Origin: an uncultured Oscillochloris sp.
GTDB lineage: Bacteria; Chloroflexota; Chloroflexia; Chloroflexales; Chloroflexaceae
NCBI GenBank assembly: GCA_903877345.1
Contig: CAIRDL010000905.1
Span: 1-10,353 of the forward strand
Direction of reading: 5' to 3'
DNA length: 10,353 nucleotides
Shown here: piece by piece, positions 5,982-10,353 of the stretch
Layout: the number at the start of each line of letters is the position of its first letter
How positions within the stretch are numbered: the first letter of the stretch is position 1
Translations under genes and position numbers: made by a program
Notes under the pieces: generated by a model
What the model was told of the DNA's origin: nothing
Database searches by the model: none
Seen by the model: only the letters and a program-made list of their open reading frames with translations

Positions 5982-6926
5982 ATGGCTGAGCATATTGTCC
6001 GGCAGCCACCCACGGCAAAACCTTCATTGACTCGGCGGCTCTTGGCACACCTCGAACTGGCTGACGCCGTGACTTGGATCACACCGATCACAATGGTTAT
6101 GTGTGGCAGCGTTGCGGCGGGGCGGGGCGAGCCGGGCTTCAACGTCACTGTCGTAAACGATGTATACCTACTGATTCTCGTTGTGCTGATGTGTGGCCCT
6201 TTCGGTACCGGCTTTAGCCAGAGCATTAACGACTACTTTGATCGTGATCTTGATGCGATCAATGACCCTGCCCGCCCCATCCCTTCGGGGCGCATCACCC
6301 TTAGCGAAGCACGCATCAATTGGATCATCCTGGGACTAGGGACGCTGGTCATCGGATGCATCCTGGCACCGCAGAGCTTCTGGTTGCCGGTCGTCGCTGC
6401 CCTTAGCTTGGTTGTGGCAACAGCCTACAGTATGCCGCCGATCAAGCTCAAGCAATACTTCTGGCTAGGGGCACCCGCCGTTGGCTTCGGGTACGTCTTC
6501 CTGAGTTGGGTCGCTGGACATCTGAGCTTTGCCCCAATGACGTGGCCCAGCCTGACGTTGGCCCTAATCAACAGCATCCTGGCAGCGGGCTTGCTCTTCC
6601 TGAACGACATTAAGAGCATCGAAGGAGATCGTAAGCTCGGCTTGCACTCGATGACTGTGACCTTTGGCGCCAGACGGACGCTGGTGGTTGCCTATCTGGT
6701 GATCGGGGGTTGCGAACTGGTGTTGCTCATCCTCGCGCTGTTGGCGGGGCAATTCTGGGCCACCATCGTCGTCGCCCTGGCCCTGACCGTCCCCATCTTC
6801 AGCCAAGTGCGGCTCTACCGCGAGCCAACGCACAAGAACTTTCTGCGTTACATCGTCGCCAGTAACCCCTTCGTGGTGCTCATCCAGTTTGTTTCGGCCT
6901 TCATCGTTGGTGGCTACCTCAGTTAG
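5982..6926 (+). CDS. bchG: bacteriochlorophyll synthase (BchG/BchK family, UbiA prenyltransferase)
   Basis: A 314-residue integral membrane prenyltransferase that esterifies a (bacterio)chlorophyllide with an isoprenoid alcohol diphosphate, the last step in making the pigment. The first Asp-rich motif is NDYFDRDLD at 83-91, followed by AINDPARPIPSGR. The second is NDIKSIEGDRKLG at 208-220. About eight hydrophobic segments fill the rest (for example 61-79, 112-128, 135-150, 236-255, 258-273, 291-312). GTGFSQSINDYFD agrees with what I recall of Chloroflexales synthases. I cannot separate BchG (bacteriochlorophyll a) from BchK (chlorosome pigment c), so the symbol is provisional. The ATG at 5982 has AGGA 10 nt upstream; another ATG at 5974 is out of frame. 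It is transcribed alone, divergent from the OmpR-type regulator, and ends at a strong terminator 107 bp downstream. Confidence 0.9.
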   Translation: MAEHIVRQPPTAKPSLTRRLLAHLELADAVTWITPITMVMCGSVAAGRGEPGFNVTVVNDVYLLILVVLMCGPFGTGFSQSINDYFDRDLDAINDPARPIPSGRITLSEARINWIILGLGTLVIGCILAPQSFWLPVVAALSLVVATAYSMPPIKLKQYFWLGAPAVGFGYVFLSWVAGHLSFAPMTWPSLTLALINSILAAGLLFLNDIKSIEGDRKLGLHSMTVTFGARRTLVVAYLVIGGCELVLLILALLAGQFWATIVVALALTVPIFSQVRLYREPTHKNFLRYIVASNPFVVLIQFVSAFIVGGYLS

Positions 6927-6930
6927 GCAA

Positions 6931-6950
6931 GGTTCAGATTGCAGATTTGC
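6931..6950 (+). repeat. degenerate heptamer repeat after bchG stop
   Basis: Units GGTT-CA, GATTGCA and GATTTGC follow four bases after the TAG at 6924-6926. The bases TTAGGCAAGGTT at the stop are also found at the hydrolase stop (695-706), so the two gene ends share an extended similarity. Confidence 0.5.
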
Positions 6951-7032
6951 CGTAACAGGACGCGGTGCAGTTGCCCAAACTGTCAAACTGGTTTGAACCA
7001 TGCTCTAGGCAAACGGGTTGCCGCAAGCAACA

Positions 7033-7072
7033 ACGGCGCGAGGCTTGCGTAAGCCTCGCGCCGTGCCTTTTA
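7033..7072. terminator. bidirectional rho-independent terminator between convergent genes
   Basis: A perfect 14-bp GC-rich stem (7033-7046 with 7051-7064, arm ACGGCGCGAGGCTT) closes a GCGT tetraloop. GCCTTTTAGTCTTGTC follows on the plus strand (end of bchG), and on the minus strand the flank reads TTGTTGC (end of the small gene). Placement between two convergent genes fits use in both directions, with the plus-strand U-run stronger. Confidence 0.88.
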
Positions 7073-7093
7073 GTCTTGTCTTGCGGGGCCGCT

Positions 7094-7384
7094 TTACTTC
7101 TTCGCGGGCGGAACGGTCTCAATCGCCTTATTGAACTCGTTGGCCGCCGTCTCAACCCCACGCACAGCCGTCTTGACTACGGTCATGTGCAGCGTACCAA
7201 CCGCCGTGAAGAGATCGCCAGCCGCTTTGACCGCATCATCGCGATTTTGCACCGGCAGCACCGAAAGCGGCACTGCTGCGACTGCAGTTGCCAAGCGGGC
7301 GAGACTAGAGCCGAACTTCGTGGCCGCATCTACCAGACCCTCGCCCGTGCGAGCAGTGCTATCGGGTTTGCGCGCATCCGTCAT
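7094..7384 (-). CDS. small Ala/Val-rich protein of unknown function
   Basis: A 96-residue protein without recognised family motifs. Residues 1-14 are polar (MTDARKPDSTARTG), 24-44 form a hydrophobic, Ala/Val/Leu-rich stretch (FGSSLARLATAVAAVPLSVLP), and 48-90 look like an amphipathic helix, ending PPAKK. There is no signal peptide and no Cys. The start is the ATG at 7384, with AGGTG 6 nt upstream; an in-frame GTG at 7399 is less likely. Size, composition and the convergent bchG neighbour recall chlorosome envelope proteins or phasin-like coat proteins, but this is inference from style, not homology. Upstream lies a 20-bp palindrome (7406-7425) and, about 290 nt away, a near-consensus promoter on the same strand with a hairpin-rich interval between. 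Confidence 0.7.
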   Translation of the reverse strand: MTDARKPDSTARTGEGLVDAATKFGSSLARLATAVAAVPLSVLPVQNRDDAVKAAGDLFTAVGTLHMTVVKTAVRGVETAANEFNKAIETVPPAKK

Positions 7385-7405
7385 GAAAGCACCTGCCACT
7401 TCCTA

Positions 7406-7425
7406 GGTGATCACATGTAATCACC
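7406..7425. promoter_or_regulatory. 20-bp operator-like palindrome
   Basis: GGTGATCACATGTAATCACC pairs at nine of ten positions with its own complement. It lies 22-41 bp before the ATG of the small gene at 7384, where a dimeric repressor or a short hairpin would act. The protein it might bind is not identifiable. Confidence 0.45.
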
Positions 7426-7680
7426 ACAACATGCCTGCTTCATCCCAGCAGGCCATCTGCGGGATGGGCGTACCGCCAGTCCACAGGCCGGTTTTCCGTC
7501 TCAACGTAGCTACCACCGAGACGACCAGGGTGCCATTGTCCCGTCGTATGTACGATCCGCCGTGGTCGGAATGCTCTTCAGTAGCGAGCGTTCCGATGTG
7601 CGTGGGCCGCACATGGTCAAACACCTTTGGGAGGTTCGCCGTCTACGTTGAAGCCCCCCAACAGATTGTGCCGTGGCCCC

Positions 7681-7709
7681 ATTATAGTAGCAGTCGCACG
7701 CCCTGTCTA
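7681..7709 (-). promoter_or_regulatory. near-consensus sigma-70 promoter
   Basis: On the minus strand: -35 TAGACA (7709-7704, five of six matches), exactly 17 bp spacer, -10 TATAAT (7686-7681, six of six). The start would be near 7674, pointing towards the small gene at 7384. It is the best promoter match I found in the window. Confidence 0.6.
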
Positions 7710-7769
7710 TAAGTCATGCCCGGCACGCCATACGGGTACAACGTCCGCTTCTCCTTCTCCAGCTTGAAT

Positions 7770-7778
7770 ACCAGCGCC
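7770..7778 (+). repeat. 9-bp target-site duplication, left copy
   Basis: ACCAGCGCC directly abuts the left end of the 153-bp element and is repeated exactly at 7932-7940. Confidence 0.75.
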
Positions 7779-7931
7779 TAGGGCTACGTCAAAGTCGTTC
7801 GCCGTAGGGCTGAAGCCCTCGGCTACGTTTACGAAGTCTGCTAAAGCAGGCTCATTGAGCCCGCAAAAGCGGGCTTCGTAGCCGTAGCCGGAGGCTTTAG
7901 CCTCCCGGCGCGTGACTTTGACGTAGCCCTA
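7779..7931. mobile_element. 153-bp MITE-like element with 18-bp TIRs and 9-bp target duplication
   Basis: The ends are perfect inverted repeats of 18 bp: TAGGGCTACGTCAAAGTC (7779-7796) and its complement (7914-7931). ACCAGCGCC is duplicated on both sides. The interior is almost entirely small hairpins: AGGGC-TGAA-GCCCT (7806-7819), CTGC-TAAA-GCAG (7838-7849), AGCCCGC-AAAA-GCGGGCT (7858-7875) and GGAGGCT-TT-AGCCTCC (7890-7905). It has no coding capacity. Perfect ends and duplication suggest a recent insertion by a transposase acting in trans. A 9-bp duplication fits several IS families (for example IS4 or IS256), so the donor is not assigned. It also lies 53 bp downstream of the E2-like gene and may block read-through. 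Confidence 0.85.
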
Positions 7932-7940
7932 ACCAGCGCC
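7932..7940 (+). repeat. 9-bp target-site duplication, right copy
   Basis: ACCAGCGCC, an exact match to 7770-7778, starting at the base after the right terminal inverted repeat. Confidence 0.75.
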
Positions 7941-7983
7941 CCCGATGCTTGCAAAGATACTCAACGGTTAGGCTGGAACGTGC

Positions 7984-8667
7984 TTAATGAATGCGCCCGA
8001 TGAACGCCTCGCTAGGGGCAGTTCCGCCAGCGATTTTGATCAGCGAGGCGAGGTGGTTCACGAGCCGCTGTTGGAGGACGGCGGCAACCCCGGTGCCCTG
8101 GTATTGGCCGGGCGCGTACAGGCAGGCGCGGCCCTCGCTGAGCATGTGCGTCGTGCCACTGGGGCCAGTGCCGACGCCAATCAGTTCAAGAAAGCGCGGC
8201 GAGTAGCGCACCAACAGTTCCTCGTGGGGCCACTCGTCAGGATAGGCGACACTGAGCGTCACGAGCAAATACCTGGCGGCGTTGGCCGTGACCGTTGGGT
8301 AGCCGGCGGCAGCTAGGGCCGGTAGTCGCGCCGTGAGCGCGGGCGCAGGGCGAACGAGGGTCGGGATTTGGCCCACCCACACTAACTGGGCACCAACCGG
8401 CGGCGTTGCGGGCGTGTTGCAGGCCACACAGCGCGCCGCGCCAGCAGCAAAAATCACCGTTTCACCACAAGTAGCGCAAGGCACGGGCAGGTCGGCGTGC
8501 CCAAGGGCCAGGAGCCAATGAGGAAAATGGGTGCTCATTGTCACCAGTTCGGTCACGAGCAGCGCCGGTGTGCGCCACGCCCACGGGGCTACGCGGGCCG
8601 CCGCCGCCAGATCAACCTGCCATGTGCGTTCACCAGTGCCGACAAAACGGTGCTGTGGGTAACTCAT
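7984..8667 (-). CDS. zinc-ribbon protein with putative E2/UBC-like C-terminal domain
   Basis: A 227-residue protein. Its middle holds a zinc ribbon, C64-x2-C67-x12-C80-x2-C83 (CATCGETVIF...RCVAC). The C-terminal half (about 110-215) follows the order expected of the E2 ubiquitin-conjugating fold: hydrophobic strand RYLLVTLSV, then 'AYPDEWPHEELLVRY', a His (H174) and Gly before a Cys in THMLSEGRACLYAPG (C182), then an amphipathic helix VAAVLQQRLVNHLASL. A His followed by G-x-x-C-L-Y is the pattern I know from bacterial E2-like proteins, with Cys as the catalytic residue. This is motif-level inference; no E1, ubiquitin-like or JAB gene is visible here, and a plain zinc-binding protein is possible. 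It is the last gene of the pepA-MBL operon. The first base of its ATG belongs to the inserted 102-bp element, which also supplies AGGA 7 nt upstream. Confidence 0.8.
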   Translation of the reverse strand: MSYPQHRFVGTGERTWQVDLAAAARVAPWAWRTPALLVTELVTMSTHFPHWLLALGHADLPVPCATCGETVIFAAGAARCVACNTPATPPVGAQLVWVGQIPTLVRPAPALTARLPALAAAGYPTVTANAARYLLVTLSVAYPDEWPHEELLVRYSPRFLELIGVGTGPSGTTHMLSEGRACLYAPGQYQGTGVAAVLQQRLVNHLASLIKIAGGTAPSEAFIGRIH

Positions 8668-8768
8668 ATAGCAATCCTACACAGGTTATGAAAAGGAGTC
8701 GAGCCTTCAGGCGGTTCTATCCGGCTAAAGCCTCGACTCCACGCAACAACCCCAATAGGATTGCTATA
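8667..8768. mobile_element. 102-bp MITE-like element, copy B, at a stop/start junction
   Basis: It has the same ends as copy A (TATAGCAATCC / GGATTGCTATA) and 96/102 identity to it in inverted orientation. It fills the junction between the MBL gene and the E2-like gene. On the minus strand its left end supplies the TAG stop of the MBL gene (8766-8764) and its right end supplies AGGA (8678-8675) and the A of the next ATG. Removing the element plus one TA joins the flanks as GTGCTATGAG. Confidence 0.85.
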
Positions 8769-9675
8769 GCACAATCTCAAGCCCCTCGTAGGCGGCGATG
8801 GTGTTGGGGAAGATGCGGCGGGCCGCGTCCTCAAGGGCGGCAACCGCCGCATCGTCGTAGCGCGGTTCGTGGTGAAAGAGCACCAGCCGTCCGGCCCCCG
8901 CTTGACGGGCCACCGCACAGGCCATTTGCGGGGTGCTGTGGCCCCAACCCTGCCGGTTCCGCACGTAGTCTTCCTCGCTGTACTGCGCGTCGTGGATGAT
9001 CAGGTCGGTGTTGTGGGCAAACTGTGCCAGCCGCTGATCGGTGTTTACGTAACCCTCGGTGTCGCTCGCGAAGACGAACGAGCGTCCGTGGTAGGTAAGG
9101 CGGTAGATATGCACCCCGTTGCGCGGATGCGCCGAACTCTTGTGAATTTGCACTTGTAGCGCATCTGGCCCGATCTCCACATGATCCCGATAGACATTAT
9201 AGATCTGCGGCTTACTCAGTTCCCCATCCAACAGCACCATCTCATTCGCCCGCAAACTACGCACAATCTTCAGCGAGGGCATTTCACTCAGGCTGACCGG
9301 GAAACTCGGCGGGAGTACCGCGTGGTTCAGGGTTTCCTCTAAATCCTCCTCGAACGTGCGCGGCCCCAGGATGTGCAGCACGCTGCTACCTAAATAGGCG
9401 GGTTGGAAGTACGGGAAGCCCTGGGTGTGATCATGGTGCATGTGGGTGAGGAGCAGAGTGGCCCTGATGGGCATCCCGCCCCGCGCCTGCGCCCGCCGGA
9501 TTAAATCGTAGCCCAGGTTAATAATCCCGGTACCGGCATCAATGATCAGTGTGTGATTCCCCGCCTGCACTTCCACACAGGTGGTATTGCCCCCAAAGCG
9601 CACGGTATGCGGCCCAGGCACCGGGTAACTCCCACGGGTGCCCCAGAAGCGTAGCGTCAGCCGTTCGTTGTCCAT
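8764..9675 (-). CDS. metallo-beta-lactamase-fold hydrolase
   Basis: A 303-residue MBL-fold protein of the group beginning RFWGTRGSYPVPGP, common in bacteria and usually annotated only as MBL-fold hydrolase. Metal ligands are visible: H78-x-H80-x-D82-H83 (THMHHDH), probably H183 (SSAHPRNG), D205 (FASDTEG) and a late His (H246 in GHSTP or H268 in FHHEP). The RNase Z, PhnP and class II phosphodiesterase groups share this frame, so a phosphoester substrate is likely but unproven. The protein is cytoplasmic, with no signal peptide. The start ATG at 9675 has only a weak Shine-Dalgarno and lies 12 nt after the pepA stop, so translation is probably coupled to pepA. The last codons and TAG overlap the 102-bp element, yet the protein end (EIVL) appears unchanged from the pre-insertion sequence. 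Confidence 0.92.
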   Translation of the reverse strand: MDNERLTLRFWGTRGSYPVPGPHTVRFGGNTTCVEVQAGNHTLIIDAGTGIINLGYDLIRRAQARGGMPIRATLLLTHMHHDHTQGFPYFQPAYLGSSVLHILGPRTFEEDLEETLNHAVLPPSFPVSLSEMPSLKIVRSLRANEMVLLDGELSKPQIYNVYRDHVEIGPDALQVQIHKSSAHPRNGVHIYRLTYHGRSFVFASDTEGYVNTDQRLAQFAHNTDLIIHDAQYSEEDYVRNRQGWGHSTPQMACAVARQAGAGRLVLFHHEPRYDDAAVAALEDAARRIFPNTIAAYEGLEIVL

Positions 9676-9687
9676 CGGTGTTTTGCT

Positions 9688-10353
9688 CTACTGCCCATAG
9701 CTGCGAAGTAGTTCAACCAGCAGACGCACGCCGACCCCCGTGGCTCCCCACGGTTGGTACGGCTTGAGCGACCGTTCGACCCAGGCGGTGCCCGCAATGT
9801 CAAGGTGGCACCAGGGATAGTCGCCCACAAAAGCTGCGAGGAAGCCCGCCGCCGTAAGCGCCCCGCCGTAACGCCCGCCGGCGTTCTTCAGATCGGCGAT
9901 GTCGCTCTCCATCGCCTCACGGTACTCACTCCACAAGGGCATTTGCCAGACCCGTTCGCCTGTGGTTTCACCAGCGCGAATGAGTTGGTCGGCCAGCGCC
10001 TGATCGGAACTCATGAGGCCCGTGGCGTGTTGCCCCAAGGCGACCACAATTGCCCCGGTGAGCGTCGCCAGATCAATGATCGCCTGGGGCTTGTAGCGTT
10101 GGGCGTAAAAGAGGCCGTCAGCCAGGACGATGCGCCCCTCCGCGTCGGTGTTTAGCACCTCAACCGTCTTGCCGCTGAGCGTCGTGATGATGTCGCCGGG
10201 GCGGTAGGCGGTCGCACTCGGCATATTCTCCGCAGCGCAGACCAGGCCAACGACGTGCTGGGGCAGCCCTAGCTCTGCCACGGCCTGCATGGTGCCAAGG
10301 ACTGCCGCCGCGCCGCTCATGTCCATCTTCATCTCGTCCATCTTGTCGGCAGA
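9688..10353 (-). CDS. pepA: leucyl aminopeptidase (M17), C-terminal part (5' end outside window)
   Basis: The open frame continues to the right edge, with Ser-Ala-Asp-Lys before the Met at 10341, so the Met is internal and the N-terminal half is missing. The 222 visible residues are the catalytic domain of a dinuclear-zinc M17 aminopeptidase, which removes N-terminal residues from peptides in the cytoplasm. The family signature NTDAEGR is present, with its metal-binding Asp and Glu and the catalytic Arg. Upstream, MDEMKMDMSGAAAVLG carries another metal-binding Asp. Further conserved blocks are DLATLTGA, 'ADLKNAGGRYGGALTAAGFL' and 'HLDIAGTAW'. The end GATGVGVRLLVELL is typical of the family, so the C terminus is complete. 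It is the first visible gene of an operon with the MBL-fold hydrolase 12 nt downstream. Confidence 0.96.
   Translation of the reverse strand, partial: SADKMDEMKMDMSGAAAVLGTMQAVAELGLPQHVVGLVCAAENMPSATAYRPGDIITTLSGKTVEVLNTDAEGRIVLADGLFYAQRYKPQAIIDLATLTGAIVVALGQHATGLMSSDQALADQLIRAGETTGERVWQMPLWSEYREAMESDIADLKNAGGRYGGALTAAGFLAAFVGDYPWCHLDIAGTAWVERSLKPYQPWGATGVGVRLLVELLRSYGQ

Larger units (their letters stand above)
7385..7778 (-). other. gene-free, hairpin-rich leader or candidate non-coding RNA
   Basis: There is no supported gene. Transcribed from the promoter at 7681-7709, the minus strand would fold into a series of hairpins: ATGTGCG/CGCACAT (7596-7602 with 7608-7614); an 11-bp stem with one mismatch (7566-7576 with 7586-7596); ACGAC..GGG/CCC..GTCGT (7521-7530 with 7540-7547); and GCCTGC/GCAGGC (7433-7438 with 7448-7453). 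Short reading frames on both strands lack good starts. It may be a structured 5' leader of the small gene, a separate RNA, or decayed coding DNA. Confidence 0.4.

Noticed and set aside
7421..7624. 67-codon frame on the minus strand (starts MFDHVRPTHIGTLATEEHSD) inside the structured leader; also a 101-codon plus-strand frame over 7407-7712.
   Set aside because: Neither has a good ribosome-binding site or a recognised motif, and both overlap strong hairpins. A relation to the 3' tail of a TnpB-type transposase gene crossed my mind but could not be supported.
7682..7960. After in-silico removal of the 153-bp element, a 38-codon minus-strand frame joins up, with protein-like stretches such as LVFKLEKEKRTLYPYG and PGMTYRQGVRLLL.
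   Set aside because: A TGA lies directly before the joined frame, there is no start codon or Shine-Dalgarno, and I recognise no family. It may be the tail of a decayed gene, but I cannot support a pseudogene call.

Overview
The window looks like the chromosome of a filamentous anoxygenic phototroph of the Chloroflexota (Chloroflexales; Chloroflexus/Oscillochloris-like). The basis is a bacteriochlorophyll synthase of the BchG/BchK type, a biliverdin-type bacteriophytochrome with a phytochrome-class receiver protein, high GC, and gaps rich in short palindromic repeats. This is inference from gene content; no rRNA or tRNA gene is present to settle it.

Layout. 3-698 (+): the C-terminal part of an alpha/beta hydrolase that enters from the left edge. 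920-1468 (-): a GNAT acetyltransferase with its own terminator. 1826-5719 (-): a light/signalling block of three genes, read from right to left as an OmpR-type response regulator, a bacteriophytochrome histidine kinase and a single-domain Rcp1-type receiver. 5982-6926 (+): the bacteriochlorophyll synthase, divergent from the OmpR-type regulator. 7094-7384 (-): a small Ala/Val-rich protein, convergent with the synthase and sharing a strong bidirectional terminator. 7385-7983: a 600-bp gap with a near-consensus promoter, a hairpin-rich leader, an operator-like palindrome and a 153-bp MITE-like insertion. 7984-10353 (-): a compact operon of leucyl aminopeptidase (cut by the right edge), a metallo-beta-lactamase-fold hydrolase and a zinc-ribbon protein whose C-terminal half resembles an E2/UBC-fold enzyme.

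How the parts may work together. The phytochrome has the N-terminal biliverdin Cys, the PASDIP and PRxSF motifs and a complete kinase, so a red/far-red signal can be relayed to the Rcp1-type receiver (Asp66 intact). The neighbouring OmpR regulator has Glu where the phosphoacceptor Asp should be, so it may be locked in one state. It is divergent from the pigment gene, so light control of bacteriochlorophyll synthesis is a reasonable but unproven link.

The most interesting features are mobile or structural. A 102-bp TA-inserting MITE-like repeat occurs twice in opposite orientation, 96/102 identical. One copy sits precisely inside what appears to have been an ATGA stop/start overlap between the MBL and E2-like genes. 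The element now supplies the stop codon of one and a Shine-Dalgarno plus the first base of the start codon of the other. A second element (153 bp) has 18-bp terminal inverted repeats and an exact 9-bp target duplication. Other signals are a C10 tract between Shine-Dalgarno and start codon of the receiver gene, degenerate 7-bp repeats right after several stop codons, and the structured leader before the small gene.
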